64,000 nucleotides of DNA from Extensimonas soli (GCF_029211265.1 NZ_JARGEL010000032.1:1-64000), one strand, 5' to 3'. Numbered from the stretch's first letter, positions 1 to 9,067 are shown. Notes: generated from the letters alone by a model not told the origin. Numbers and translations are program-made.

Positions 1-9
1 CAAATCCTC

Positions 10-29
10 GCGATACCACCCGGTATCGC
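10..29. repeat. perfect short inverted repeat (8+4+8)
   Basis: GCGATACC, four bases ACCC, then GGTATCGC form a perfect hairpin. It is not followed by a T run, so it is not an obvious intrinsic terminator. It lies downstream of the M20 peptidase gene and could be an operator of a gene left of the window or an extragenic palindrome. The rest of 1-120 holds no supported gene. Confidence 0.4.
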
Positions 30-120
30 TGCGGTTTGCGCCTTGCCCAGACCAAAAATCCATCGGTTTTATTTGTCGCATCAAGCATCAAACACTACAC
101 TAGGGGGCCGCGGTGGAGGC

Positions 121-1401
121 TTACGCCAACAAGTCGCACAGCGCGCGTGCCACCACCTTGGTGGCGCGGCGCAGGTCTTGCAGGGCTAGCCGCTCGTCGG
201 CGCGCTTGGCGTGCGATTCGAGCACGCTGCGCGGGCCGGCGCCGTAGATCACGCCGGGGATGCCGCGCGCCACGTACAGACGCACGTCGGTGTAGAGCGG
301 TGTGCCCTTGGCGGGGATGGGCTCGCCGAACACGGCAGCGCCGTGCTTTTGCAGCGCCTGCACCAGCGGCGCGTTGCCCGGCAGCGGCGTCATGGCGCGC
401 GCGAGCAGCAGGCGCTCGATGCCTACGCGCAGGGCGTCGCCGCCGGCACTGTCGTAGCCGCGTTCGGCGTTGTAGCGCTGTACCGTGCTCTCGATGAGGG
501 CGCGCAACTGTGCCTCGACTTTGGCGGGGTCTTCTTCAGGGATCATGCGCCGGTCGAGCTTGAGCACGACTTTGCCGGGCACCACGTTGGTGTGCGTGCC
601 GCCTTCGATGCGGCCGATGTTGAGGTAAGGGTGCGTGATGCCGGGCACCTGGGACGTGATCTGGCGGTACCTGGCGTTCTCGGCGTACAGCGCGTTCATG
701 ATGGCGACGGCGCCTTGCAGCGCATCGACGCCGGTGTCGGGCACGGCGGCGTGCGCCATCTTGCCGTGCAGCGTGACTTCGAGCTGCAGGCAGCCGTTGT
801 GCGCCACCACCACTTCGTAGCTGAAGCCCGCGGCCATCATCAAGTCAGGTTGCGTCAGGCCCTGGCGCAGCAGCCAGCCGGGGCCGAGTTCGCCGCCGAA
901 TTCCTCGTCGTAGGTGAAGTGCAGCTCCACCGCGCCGCGCTGCGGCCGCGCCACGGCTTCGAGCGCGCGCACGGCAAAGCTGTAGGTGGCGAAGTCGCTC
1001 TTGCTTACCGCGGCGGCGCGGCCGTAGAGCTTGCCCTCGACGATCTCGCCGCCGTAAGGGTCGTGCGTCCAGCCCTCGCCGGGCGGCACCACGTCGCCGT
1101 GGGCGTTGAGCGCGATGGTTTTGCCGCCCGCGCCGTAGCGCCGGCGCACGATCAGGTTGGTGATGCTTTGCATGCCGTGCGCGCGCACCTCGGCAGCGGG
1201 CACGGGGTATTTTTCGGCGGCAAAGCCCCAGGCGGCGAGCAGCTCGGCCGTCTTGTCGGCGTGCGGCGCGTTGTCGCCGGGCGGCGTGTCGGTGGGCACG
1301 CGCACGAGTTGCTGCAGGAAGGCGACTTCTTCGTCGAAGTGCGCGTCTATCCAGGCGTCGAGCTGGATGTAATGATTTTCTGCGGGCATGTTTTTTTGCA
1401 T
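121..1401 (-). CDS. M20 family metallopeptidase (ArgE/DapE-type deacylase)
   Basis: A 426-residue zinc-dependent amidohydrolase of the M20 family. Metal-ligand motifs are visible: H101-G-D103 in 'LNAHGDVV', the 'AVSKSDF' block around D136 and the acidic pair E166-E167 in 'TYDEEFGG', with a dimerisation domain after about residue 200. The substrate cannot be read from sequence. Its position after puuE and the uraD-allC fusion on the same strand suggests a deacylase or carbamoylase in nitrogen salvage, but this is inference. The ATG at 1401 and the AGAGG ahead of it lie inside a dispersed repeat (see 1395-1452). A second ATG follows at codon 5. Confidence 0.85.
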   Translation of the reverse strand: MQKNMPAENHYIQLDAWIDAHFDEEVAFLQQLVRVPTDTPPGDNAPHADKTAELLAAWGFAAEKYPVPAAEVRAHGMQSITNLIVRRRYGAGGKTIALNAHGDVVPPGEGWTHDPYGGEIVEGKLYGRAAAVSKSDFATYSFAVRALEAVARPQRGAVELHFTYDEEFGGELGPGWLLRQGLTQPDLMMAAGFSYEVVVAHNGCLQLEVTLHGKMAHAAVPDTGVDALQGAVAIMNALYAENARYRQITSQVPGITHPYLNIGRIEGGTHTNVVPGKVVLKLDRRMIPEEDPAKVEAQLRALIESTVQRYNAERGYDSAGGDALRVGIERLLLARAMTPLPGNAPLVQALQKHGAAVFGEPIPAKGTPLYTDVRLYVARGIPGVIYGAGPRSVLESHAKRADERLALQDLRRATKVVARALCDLLA

Positions 1402-1452
1402 GAAATTGGCCTCTAACGCCCGTACATTAAGCGCTAGCAGCTATTTTGTTAG
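1395..1452 (-). repeat. Comamonadaceae-type dispersed repeat, copy 1
   Basis: Read on the minus strand it carries TAGCTGCTAGCGCTT, a variable stretch, then AGAGGCCAATTTCATGCA. It aligns well with the copy at 22250-22318 on the plus strand. Its end supplies the ribosome-binding AGAGG and the ATG of the M20 peptidase gene. Confidence 0.6.
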
Positions 1453-1455
1453 GAG

Positions 1456-3246
1456 CTATGTGGAGATTTCGGCGGCCAGGTTTGCTAGCAGCTGCTGCAG
1501 TGCGCGCACGGCCAGTTCCATGTCGTCGCTGGTGGTCGATTCGAGCGGGTTGTGGCTGATGCCGCCGTTTTCGCCGCGCACGAACAGCATGGCCTGCGGC
1601 AGGATCTGGTGCAGCTTCATGGCGTCGTGGCCCGCGCCGCTGGGCAGGCGCTGCACGGGCAGGCCCAGCGCCTGCACGGCCGCCTCCCAGCGGCGCTGCC
1701 ACGCGGGCGCACTGGGTGCGGCGGCGGCGCGCAGGGTTTCCTGCAGCGCGTACTGCAGGCCGCGCCGGGTGGCGATGCGCTCGACCTGCGCCAGCACGTC
1801 GGCGGCCAGGCGGTCGCGCTGCGCGTCGTTGGGCGCGCGCAAGTCCAGGCTGAAGCTGCAGCGCCCCGGCACCACGTTGACCGAGCCCTGCGGCACGCCG
1901 AGCTGGCCCATGGTGGCGACCGAGTCGCCGTCCTGCGCAGCGCGCTGCTCCAGGTACAGCGCCAGCTCGGCGGCGGTGCAGGCGGCGTCGCGCCGGCGGT
2001 TCATGGGCGTGGTGCCGGCGTGGCTGGCCTCGCCGATGAATTCACCAAGATAGCGCACGCTGCCGTTGATCGCGCTGACCACGCCCAGCGGCAGGTTCAA
2101 TTCGCACAGCACCGGGCCTTGTTCGATGTGCACCTCGACGAAGCCCAGGTACTGCGCCGGGTCGCGCCGCAGGCTGGGGATGTCTTCGATGCGCAAGCCG
2201 GCGCGCTGCATGGCATCACGCAGCGTGATGCCGGCGGCGTCGCGCTGGTCGAGCCAGGCCCGGTCGAAGTCGCCCACGAGCGCGCTCGAGCCCAGGAATG
2301 TGGCGGCAAAGCGCTGGCCTTCTTCCTCGGCAAAGGCCACCACTTCGAGCGCAAAGGGCAGGCGCCGCCCGGCACGCGCGAGTTCGCGCACGCAGGCGAT
2401 GGGCACGAAGATGCCCAGCCGCCCGTCGTATTTGCCGGCGTTGCGCACGGTGTCGTAGTGCGATCCCGTGAGCAGCGCGCGCGCCCCTGGGGTGGCGCCG
2501 TGGTAGCGCCCCACGACGTTGCCCACGGCGTCGAGCTGCACGGCGTCGAAGCCGCTCGCCTGCATCAGCGCGTGCAGTTCGGCCGCGCAGGTGCGGTGCG
2601 CGTCGCTCAGATACGTGACGCTGAGCTGGCCTTGCGCGGCAAACTCCGGCTCGCTGTGGCGCGCGAGCTGCTCGTGCCAATCCCAGACCATGTTGCCCAG
2701 CGCCGGCGTGAAGCCGAATTTATCGTTCAGGCGCAGCTCGGCAATGCGGTGGATGTTGCGCAGCGCTTCGGCGCGTTCGGCGTCGGGGTGCTGGTGCAGG
2801 CGACGCGCCAGGGCGGCGATGATTTGCGTGCGCTGCAGCCCCGTGCCGCGCGGCCCGCGCACCGCGAGGATGAACGGGAAGCCAAAGCGTGCGTTGTAGG
2901 CGGCGTTGAGCTCGTGCAGGCGCGCAAACTCCTGCGGCGTGCAGGCCGTGAGGCCGGCCTGGTTTTGCTCCTGCGCAGATTCGGCCGTGAGGCTTTGTGC
3001 GATGGCGGCCTTGCCCGCGAGCTCGGGGTGCGCGCGGATCAGCGCGAGCTGTGCGTCCGTGTCGGCGCGCGTGACCACTTCGGCCATGGCGTGCTTGAGC
3101 TGCGCGAGCGACGCGAACGGGCGCTGGCGCAGCGCCGCAGCCGCGATCCAGGGCGAATGCTCGTAGATGCCGGCCAGCATCTGCAGCGCTTCGGGCTCGG
3201 GGGCGGTGTTGAGCTGGTCTAGTGTGTAGGACATGGCGCTGCTCAT
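1456..3246 (-). CDS. fused OHCU decarboxylase / allantoate amidohydrolase
   Basis: A 596-residue two-domain protein. Residues about 1-178 match 2-oxo-4-hydroxy-4-carboxy-5-ureidoimidazoline decarboxylase (UraD), with H73 in 'RAHPELAG' and the 'FGFPFI' block near 121. Residues about 190-596 are an M20-type allantoate amidohydrolase (AllC/HyuC family): H263 and D265 in 'GSHYDTV', D274, E308-E309 in 'FAEEEGQRF', 'VHIEQGP' near 375 and 'GAGHDAM' near the end. It would catalyse the OHCU to S-allantoin step and, two steps later, hydrolysis of allantoate; both act in the cytoplasm. The gene starts 7 bases after puuE, which encodes the intervening allantoinase, so all three activities are co-transcribed. 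The domains are in one frame with no stop between them. Confidence 0.9.
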   Translation of the reverse strand: MSSAMSYTLDQLNTAPEPEALQMLAGIYEHSPWIAAAALRQRPFASLAQLKHAMAEVVTRADTDAQLALIRAHPELAGKAAIAQSLTAESAQEQNQAGLTACTPQEFARLHELNAAYNARFGFPFILAVRGPRGTGLQRTQIIAALARRLHQHPDAERAEALRNIHRIAELRLNDKFGFTPALGNMVWDWHEQLARHSEPEFAAQGQLSVTYLSDAHRTCAAELHALMQASGFDAVQLDAVGNVVGRYHGATPGARALLTGSHYDTVRNAGKYDGRLGIFVPIACVRELARAGRRLPFALEVVAFAEEEGQRFAATFLGSSALVGDFDRAWLDQRDAAGITLRDAMQRAGLRIEDIPSLRRDPAQYLGFVEVHIEQGPVLCELNLPLGVVSAINGSVRYLGEFIGEASHAGTTPMNRRRDAACTAAELALYLEQRAAQDGDSVATMGQLGVPQGSVNVVPGRCSFSLDLRAPNDAQRDRLAADVLAQVERIATRRGLQYALQETLRAAAAPSAPAWQRRWEAAVQALGLPVQRLPSGAGHDAMKLHQILPQAMLFVRGENGGISHNPLESTTSDDMELAVRALQQLLANLAAEIST

Positions 3247-3253
3247 GCTGGGG

Positions 3254-4219
3254 TCATGCTTCGGCGCTGGGGCACGGATGTGTGGCCGCCCAGTGGCGCG
3301 CGATGTCTATGCGCCGGCACACCCAGACCTTGTCGTGCTGCAGCACGTAGTCCAGAAAGCGCTGCAGTGCCGTGATGCGCCCCGGGCGCCCGAGCAGGCG
3401 GCAGTGCATGCCCACGCTCATCATCTTGGGCGCATTCGCGCCGGCGGGGTCGCCCTCGGCATAGAGCGCGTCGAAGCTGTCTTTCATGTATTGGAAAAAG
3501 GGCTCGGCGTGCGAAAAGCCCTGCGGCAGCGCAAAGCGCATGTCGTTGCAGTCCAGCGTGTAGGGCACGATCAGTTGCGGCACCACCTGGCCGTCGCTGC
3601 GCCGTACCTTCATCCAAAAGGGCAGGTCGTCGCCGTAGTAGTCGCTGTCGTAGGCAAAGCCGCCATCGTCGGCCACGAGCCGGCGCGTGTTCGGGCTGTC
3701 GCGCCCCGTGTACCAGCCCAGCGGCCGCGTGCCCGTGAGCTGCGTGAGTATTTCCATGGCCTGCTGCATGTGGGCGCGCTCCACGTCCTCGGGCACGTTC
3801 TGGTAGTGGATCCACTGCAGGCCGTGGCAGGCGATTTCGTGCCCCTGCTGCACCAGCGCCTGTGCGAGTTCGGGGTGGCGCGCGAGCGCACTCGCGACGG
3901 CGAACACCGTGAGCGGCAGCCCGCGCTCGGCGAACGCGCGCACAATGCGCCACACACCCACGCGCGCGCCGTACTCGTAGATGCTCTCCATGCTCATGTG
4001 GCGCGCGGGGTAGCTTTCGGGGTTGAACATTTCCGAGAGGAACTGCTCCGAGCCCGCGTTGCCGTGCAGCACGCAGTTTTCGCCGCCTTCTTCGTAGTTG
4101 AGCACGAACTGCACGGCGATGCGCGCGCCGCCGGGCCATTGCGCATGCGGCGGCCTGGGGCCGTAGCCGACCAGGTCGCGCGGGTAGGCTAGCGTGGTGT
4201 CGTAGAGCATGGATGGCAT
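3254..4219 (-). CDS. puuE: allantoinase PuuE (polysaccharide-deacetylase type)
   Basis: About 321 residues, with the start 'PSMLYDTTLAYPRDLVGYG' typical of PuuE, followed by 'VQFVLNYEEGGE', 'EYGARVGVWR', 'HEIACHGLQW' and 'GWYTGRDSPNTRR'. PuuE is a metal-independent allantoinase of the polysaccharide deacetylase superfamily, converting allantoin to allantoate in the cytoplasm. The frame is open to a TTG at 4225; the first ATG is 4219 and another lies at 4210. It leads the minus-strand operon puuE, uraD-allC, M20 peptidase and is divergent from uraH. Confidence 0.92.
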   Translation of the reverse strand: MPSMLYDTTLAYPRDLVGYGPRPPHAQWPGGARIAVQFVLNYEEGGENCVLHGNAGSEQFLSEMFNPESYPARHMSMESIYEYGARVGVWRIVRAFAERGLPLTVFAVASALARHPELAQALVQQGHEIACHGLQWIHYQNVPEDVERAHMQQAMEILTQLTGTRPLGWYTGRDSPNTRRLVADDGGFAYDSDYYGDDLPFWMKVRRSDGQVVPQLIVPYTLDCNDMRFALPQGFSHAEPFFQYMKDSFDALYAEGDPAGANAPKMMSVGMHCRLLGRPGRITALQRFLDYVLQHDKVWVCRRIDIARHWAATHPCPSAEA

Positions 4220-4225
4220 CCCCAA

Positions 4226-4305
4226 AATTTCGGCATGTGCATGAAGATTGCATGTGCAGTTTTCGTGCCTGCCAAGGCTTGGACGTATTTTCAGGAGGTT
4301 TCGAG
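4226..4305. promoter_or_regulatory. divergent uraH/puuE control region with direct repeats
   Basis: Two identical 9-mers GCATGTGCA occur at 4233-4241 and 4250-4258, 17 bases apart start to start, just upstream of the puuE start and about 50 bases before the uraH ATG. The placement suits a shared operator. The regulator is not identified. A strong AGGAGG lies at 4293-4298 for uraH. Confidence 0.45.
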
Positions 4306-4656
4306 ATGGGCCTGAGTACCCATGTGTTGGATACCATGCACGGCTGCCCCGCCGCCGGCATGGAGGTCGCGCTGTATGAAATGCACGGCAAAGCCGCGAG
4401 CTTGCTCAAGCGCGTGGTGCTGAATCAGGACGGGCGCAGCGCCGCGCCCCTGCTCGACGATGTGAGCTTGCGCTGCGGCACCTACCGGTTGCGCTTCAAT
4501 GTTGCGGGATACTTTGCGGCGCGCGGCGTGGTGCTGCCGCAGCCGAATTTTCTCGATCAGGTGAATCTGGACTTTGGCGTGGCGCACGCCGACCAGCATT
4601 ACCACGTGCCGCTGCTCGTGAGCCCCTGGAGCTATGCCACCTACCGCGGCTCCTGA
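4306..4656 (+). CDS. uraH: 5-hydroxyisourate hydrolase
   Basis: A 116-residue transthyretin-like protein. Signatures are the N-terminal 'LSTHVLDTMHGCPA' and the C-terminal 'YRGS' tetrapeptide diagnostic of HIU hydrolases. It hydrolyses 5-hydroxyisourate from urate oxidation to OHCU, the substrate of the UraD domain encoded divergently. The reading frame is open back to 4213, but the ATG at 4306 is preceded at 7 bases by AGGAGG and begins the conserved sequence. No urate oxidase gene is in the window. Confidence 0.95.
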   Translation: MGLSTHVLDTMHGCPAAGMEVALYEMHGKAASLLKRVVLNQDGRSAAPLLDDVSLRCGTYRLRFNVAGYFAARGVVLPQPNFLDQVNLDFGVAHADQHYHVPLLVSPWSYATYRGS

Positions 4657-4689
4657 GAGGCCGAGGCGCATGGCCGGCACTTTGCTGAC

Positions 4690-5205
4690 TTACATCTGCC
4701 CTTCGGTCAGCGTGTCGAGCTGAAAGTGCCCGCTCTTGTCCCACAACCAGACGTCGGTGTAGGTGACGCGGCCCATGCGCTGTGGCGCAGGGTAGGGCGC
4801 GGCGGCGCGCGCGATGCGTTCGATCTCGGCCACGACCTCGGGTGCGTGGTTGGGCGCACGTTTCCAGTGCAGGGCGGTGACGCGGCCCGCGCGATCGATT
4901 TCCACGTCGAGCACGCCGATCGCATACAGCATGGGCGGCAGCTTGCCTTGGTAGATGCGCTGCGCGTTGCGTTCATAAAGGTGCCGCGCGGCATTCTGGC
5001 GGTAGGCGCGCGCCGTATTGGCGGACGAAGCGTGCACGGTTTCGGTGCCTGGCAGGACGCTGTCTTGCGCAGAAGGCGAAGCTGTGGGGGCCTGGGGGGG
5101 CGACTTGCACGCCGTCACCAGGGCAGTGATTGCGGTCAGCAAGCCGGCGAGCCGCCAGCGGCGGGGTTCGGCGACCGTTCGAGGCTGGGGAAAAATCGAG
5201 GACAT
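4690..5205 (-). CDS. probable lipoprotein with TonB C-terminal-like domain
   Basis: A 171-residue protein. A positively charged start, a hydrophobic stretch 'LAGLLTAITALVTAC' and the lipobox 'LVTAC' indicate an exported lipoprotein. A low-complexity linker follows, then a region with 'LDVEIDRAGRVTALHWKRA' and 'APYPAPQRMGR' that resembles the TonB C-terminal fold. That resemblance is my reading of the pattern and is not certain. The frame is open to 5265, but the ATG at 5205 places the signal sequence correctly. It is divergent from xdhC with about 20 bases between the starts. Confidence 0.6.
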   Translation of the reverse strand: MSSIFPQPRTVAEPRRWRLAGLLTAITALVTACKSPPQAPTASPSAQDSVLPGTETVHASSANTARAYRQNAARHLYERNAQRIYQGKLPPMLYAIGVLDVEIDRAGRVTALHWKRAPNHAPEVVAEIERIARAAAPYPAPQRMGRVTYTDVWLWDKSGHFQLDTLTEGQM

Positions 5206-5225
5206 GGGGCGCGTTGAGGATGGAA

Positions 5226-6107
5226 ATGGCGGAATTGCGTAACCTGCAGGTTCTGTGGAGCACATTGGCTGCGGGCCAGGCTGCCTGCCTGGTGCGCGTG
5301 GAGTCTATACAAGGTTCGGCGCCAAGGGAAGCAGGCGCGTGGATGATGGTGTTTGCCGGGCAGGTCTTCGGCAGCATAGGCGGCGGGCATCTGGAGCACC
5401 AGGCCATCGCGCAGGCACGGCGGCTCTTGGCTGCGCGCGGTGCCTGCGGCAGCGACGGCCGCGCCAGCGATGCCCCGCTGCGGCTGCATTACGCGCTCGG
5501 CCCCGCGCTGGGCCAATGCTGCGGCGGCATGGTCGAACTGGAGTTTGCGCCCGTCGGCAGCGCCGACGTCCCTGCGCTGAAACTGCGCCTTGCGCCGCGT
5601 CGCCACCCGCTGGCGCTGTTCGGCGCGGGGCACGTGGGGCGCGCGCTCGTGCAGGTGCTCGCGCCGCTGCCATTTGCCGTGCGCTGGTTCGACAGCCGCG
5701 AAGATGCCTTTCCCGCTCAGCCGTGCGATGCGCCGATGGTGCCGGAGGAGGCTTTGCGCTGCGAGCATTCCGAGCCGGTGCACGGCGCCGTTGCCAGCCT
5801 CGCACCGGGCACGCGCGTGCTCATCATGAGCTTCAGCCACGCCGAAGACTTTGCCCTCGTGCACGCCTGCCTGCGCCGCCAGCGCGCGCAGGGCGACTTG
5901 CCCTTCATCGGCTTGATCGGCAGCCGCACCAAGTGGGCCACGTTTGCAAGCCGCCTGCGCGCACGCGGCTTTGCCGAGCACGAGCTGGCGCACATCACCT
6001 GCCCGATTGGCGTCCCTGGCATCCGCGGCAAGGAGCCGGCAGTGATCGCCGTGGCCGCGGCCGCGCAGTTGCTGCAGACCCTCACGCCCCAAAGTCCATC
6101 AGCATAA
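5226..6107 (+). CDS. xdhC: xanthine dehydrogenase accessory protein XdhC
   Basis: About 293 residues. The start 'LRNLQVLWSTLAAGQAACLV', 'GSAPREAGAWMMV', 'GSIGGGHLEHQAI' and a C-terminal Rossmann-like half with 'LALFGAGHVGRALV' and 'FIGLIGSRTKWATF' are typical of XdhC. It binds molybdenum cofactor and passes the sulfurated form to xanthine dehydrogenase, which feeds urate into the pathway encoded beside it. xdhA and xdhB are not adjacent. The ATG at 5226 is chosen over 5220 because GAGG lies six bases upstream of it. A terminator follows directly. Confidence 0.92.
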   Translation: MAELRNLQVLWSTLAAGQAACLVRVESIQGSAPREAGAWMMVFAGQVFGSIGGGHLEHQAIAQARRLLAARGACGSDGRASDAPLRLHYALGPALGQCCGGMVELEFAPVGSADVPALKLRLAPRRHPLALFGAGHVGRALVQVLAPLPFAVRWFDSREDAFPAQPCDAPMVPEEALRCEHSEPVHGAVASLAPGTRVLIMSFSHAEDFALVHACLRRQRAQGDLPFIGLIGSRTKWATFASRLRARGFAEHELAHITCPIGVPGIRGKEPAVIAVAAAAQLLQTLTPQSPSA

Positions 6108-6151
6108 AAAAGCCTGCCGCAGTCGAATGCCTCGACCGGGGCAGGCTTTTT
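6107..6151. terminator. bidirectional intrinsic terminator between xdhC and hppA
   Basis: AAAAAGCCTGCC (6107-6118) pairs perfectly with GGCAGGCTTTTT (6140-6151). A second small stem GTCGA/TCGAC sits in the loop. The A run on one side and T run on the other allow termination in both directions, as expected between convergent genes. Confidence 0.85.
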
Positions 6152-6201
6152 GTGCTGCGCATGCGCCACCCAAAAGAGACGGCAGCAGCGGATTTTTTAT
6201 C

Positions 6202-8283
6202 TCAACCCGCGTGGAACTTGACCACCAGCGGCACCACGAGCAGCGCGACGATGTTGATGATCTTGATCAAGGGGTTGATCGCGGGGCCGGCCGTGTCTTT
6301 ATACGGGTCGCCCACGGTGTCGCCCGTGACGGCGGCCTTGTGGGCTTCGCTGCCCTTGCCACCAAAGTGGCCGTCTTCGATGTATTTCTTGGCATTGTCC
6401 CAGGCGCCGCCGCCCGTGCACATGCTGATGGCGACGAACAGGCCGGTGACGATGGTGCCCATCAACAGCCCGCCCAGCGCCTTGGGCCCGAGGAGCAGGC
6501 CCACGGCGATCGGCGTGATCACGGGCAGCAGGCTGGGGATCACCATTTCCTTGATGGCGGCGGCCGTGAGCATGTCCACAGCCTTGCCGTATTCGGGCTT
6601 GGCCTTGCCTTCCATGATGCCGGCGATGGTGCTGAACTGGCGACGCACCTCGACCACCACGGCCCCTGCGGCACGGCCCACGGCCTCCATGGCCATGGCG
6701 CCGAAGAGGTAAGGGATCAGCCCGCCGATGAACAGGCCCACGATCACCATGGGTTCGGAGAGGTCGAAGCGCACGCTTTGGCCCAGGGCTTCGAGCTTGT
6801 GCGTGTAGTCGGCAAACAGCACCAGCGCGGCCAGGCCGGCCGAGCCGATCGCGTAGCCCTTGGTCACGGCCTTGGTGGTGTTGCCCACGGCGTCCAGCGG
6901 GTCGGTGATGTCGCGCACGCTGCTGGGCAACTCGGCCATTTCGGCGATGCCGCCAGCGTTGTCGGTGATCGGGCCGTAGGCGTCGAGCGCCACCACGATG
7001 CCCGCCATGCTCAGCATGGACGTGGCCGCCACCGCAATGCCGTACAGGCCGCTGAGCTGGTACGCGACGATGATCGCCATGCACACGAACAGCACCGGCC
7101 AGGCCGTGGAGCGCATGGACACACCGAGCCCCGCGATGATGTTGGTGCCGTGGCCGGTGGTCGAGGCCTGGGCGATGTGCTGCACGGGCGAATACTGCGT
7201 GCCGGTGTAGAACTCGGTGATCCACACGAGCAGCGCCGTCAGCACCAGGCCCACCACGCAGGCACCAAAGAGCCGCATCTGCGCCCCCGTGCCGCCGAGC
7301 GCGTTGTCAGGGACGATCCAGGTGGTCACGAAATAAAACGCGATCAGCGAGAGCACGCCCGCGATCGCCAGCCCTTTGTAAAGCGCAGGCATGACGTTCT
7401 TCATGCCGGGCGAAGCCTTGACGAAGAAGCAGCCGATGATGGACGCGATGATGGACACTGCACCGAGCGCGAGCGGATACACCATGGCCTGGCCGGGCGC
7501 CGCCGCCACGAGCAGCACGCCGAGCACCATGGTGGCGATCAGCGTCACGGCGTAGGTTTCGAACAGGTCGGCGGCCATGCCGGCGCAGTCGCCCACGTTG
7601 TCGCCCACGTTGTCGGCGATCACGGCGGGGTTGCGCGGGTCATCCTCGGGGATGCCGGCTTCCACCTTGCCCACGAGGTCGGCGCCCACGTCCGCGCCCT
7701 TGGTGAAAATGCCGCCGCCCAGCCGCGCGAAGATCGAGATCAGCGAAGAGCCGAACGCCAGGCCGATCAGCGGGTTGAGCAGATTGCTCAGCGACGCCGA
7801 GGCGCCCGCATGCCCGTTCGAGGTCAGAAACCAGGCAAAGCCGCTCACGCCGAGCAGGCCCAGGCCCACCACCAGCATGCCTGTGATGGCCCCGCCGCGA
7901 AACGCCACGTCGAGCGCCGGACCTATGCCTTGCGTGGCCGCCTGCGCGGTGCGCACGTTCGCGCGCACCGAGACGTTCATGCCGATGAAGCCGCAAGCGC
8001 CCGAAAGCACGGCCCCGAGCACGAAGCCGATCGCCGTGGTCACGTCGAGAAAAACGCCGATCAGGATGGCCAGCACCACGCCGACGAGCGCGATGGTTTT
8101 GTATTGGCGCGCCAGATACGCCGCAGCACCGGCCTGGATGGCGGCGGCGATCTCCTGCATGCGCGCGTTGCCCGCGTCCTTGGAAAGAATCCAGCCGCGG
8201 GCCCAGATGCCATAGGCCACCGCAACCAGTCCGCAAACCAAGGCCAGGATGAGAGGGGACGTCAGTGCTGAACTTTCAGCCAT
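6202..8283 (-). CDS. hppA: membrane-bound H+-translocating pyrophosphatase, K+-independent type
   Basis: A 693-residue polytopic membrane protein that hydrolyses pyrophosphate and pumps protons across the inner membrane. The catalytic signatures '[19 protein letters not shown]' and '[14 protein letters not shown]' are present, along with a later acidic cluster. In the segment 'GNTTKAVT' the lysine is residue 471 and T474 follows three positions on, the lysine/threonine pair reported for potassium-independent enzymes. Length fits the family (650-800 residues). It is divergent from ppa, so the two fates of cytoplasmic PPi are encoded side by side. Confidence 0.95.
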   Translation of the reverse strand: MAESSALTSPLILALVCGLVAVAYGIWARGWILSKDAGNARMQEIAAAIQAGAAAYLARQYKTIALVGVVLAILIGVFLDVTTAIGFVLGAVLSGACGFIGMNVSVRANVRTAQAATQGIGPALDVAFRGGAITGMLVVGLGLLGVSGFAWFLTSNGHAGASASLSNLLNPLIGLAFGSSLISIFARLGGGIFTKGADVGADLVGKVEAGIPEDDPRNPAVIADNVGDNVGDCAGMAADLFETYAVTLIATMVLGVLLVAAAPGQAMVYPLALGAVSIIASIIGCFFVKASPGMKNVMPALYKGLAIAGVLSLIAFYFVTTWIVPDNALGGTGAQMRLFGACVVGLVLTALLVWITEFYTGTQYSPVQHIAQASTTGHGTNIIAGLGVSMRSTAWPVLFVCMAIIVAYQLSGLYGIAVAATSMLSMAGIVVALDAYGPITDNAGGIAEMAELPSSVRDITDPLDAVGNTTKAVTKGYAIGSAGLAALVLFADYTHKLEALGQSVRFDLSEPMVIVGLFIGGLIPYLFGAMAMEAVGRAAGAVVVEVRRQFSTIAGIMEGKAKPEYGKAVDMLTAAAIKEMVIPSLLPVITPIAVGLLLGPKALGGLLMGTIVTGLFVAISMCTGGGAWDNAKKYIEDGHFGGKGSEAHKAAVTGDTVGDPYKDTAGPAINPLIKIINIVALLVVPLVVKFHAG

Positions 8284-8524
8284 TCAATTCTCCTAGATGA
8301 GTCAGTCGCACGGATGGAAACACAACGCATCGGATGTGTTTCCTCTGCGTTGCTTCCTCGTGCCCCCCAAACTGCGGAGACGCGATTGGCCAACGCCGGC
8401 AATTTACCGCAAAAGGCCTTGTCTCTGACACGGAAAAGCGCAACTGCGAGCCTAAAATCAGGGTTAGCCCCAGGGCGAATCCCGTCTTATGGATGAAAAT
8501 CCTCTAACTTTTTGTTATTTGTCA
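8284..8524. promoter_or_regulatory. divergent hppA/ppa intergenic region
   Basis: About 240 bases that must hold the promoters of both pyrophosphatase genes. I see no convincing -35/-10 pair or palindrome, and the small plus-strand ORF inside it is not convincing as a gene. Confidence 0.4.
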
Positions 8525-9067
8525 ATGTCCCTCAACAACGTCTCTCCCGGCAAAAACGCCCCCGAAGCCTTCAACGTGGTCATCGAAATCCCGATGAACG
8601 CCGACCCGATCAAGTACGAGGTGGACAAAGAGTCCGGCGCCATCTTCGTGGACCGCTTCATGACCACGTCCATGCACTACCCGACCAACTACGGCTATGT
8701 GCCGCAGACCCTGTCGGGCGACGGCGACCCGGTCGACGTGCTGGTGATCACGCCGCACCCCCTGATCCCCGGCGTGGTCGTACCCTGCCGCCCGCTCGGC
8801 ATTTTGCTGATGGAAGATGAGGCGGGCATAGACGGCAAAGTGCTGGCCGTGCCCACCAACAAGGTGCTGCCCATTTACACGCACTGGCAGTCGGTGGACA
8901 ACGTGCACCCCATGATCCTCAAGTCCATAGGCCACTTTTTCGAGCATTACAAAGACCTCGAAGAAGGCAAATGGGTCAAGATCATCGGCTGGAAGGGCTT
9001 GGCCGAGGCCAAGCAGGAAATCCTCGACGGCCTCGCGAACTTTGCCAAGGCGCAAAAAATCCTGTGA
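8525..9067 (+). CDS. ppa: soluble inorganic pyrophosphatase
   Basis: A 180-residue family I pyrophosphatase. '[19 protein letters not shown]', '[13 protein letters not shown]' and the active-site 'DGDPVDVLV' acidic motif are all intact. It hydrolyses PPi in the cytoplasm, pulling biosynthetic reactions forward. The frame extends upstream to 8489, but the ATG at 8525 gives the normal N-terminus. It is divergent from hppA, which recovers energy from the same substrate. Confidence 0.96.
   Translation: MSLNNVSPGKNAPEAFNVVIEIPMNADPIKYEVDKESGAIFVDRFMTTSMHYPTNYGYVPQTLSGDGDPVDVLVITPHPLIPGVVVPCRPLGILLMEDEAGIDGKVLAVPTNKVLPIYTHWQSVDNVHPMILKSIGHFFEHYKDLEEGKWVKIIGWKGLAEAKQEILDGLANFAKAQKIL

Noticed and set aside
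5255-6712. 485-codon plus-strand frame overlapping xdhC and running into hppA antisense
   Set aside because: It crosses a strong bidirectional terminator and lacks any recognisable domain.
6127-8271. 714-codon plus-strand frame antisense to hppA
   Set aside because: It is His/Asp/Gly/Arg-rich low-quality sequence mirroring the third-position G/C bias of hppA. hppA has complete catalytic motifs.
8314-8496. 60-codon ORF between hppA and ppa
   Set aside because: No Shine-Dalgarno, no family resemblance, and it lies in the divergent promoter region.
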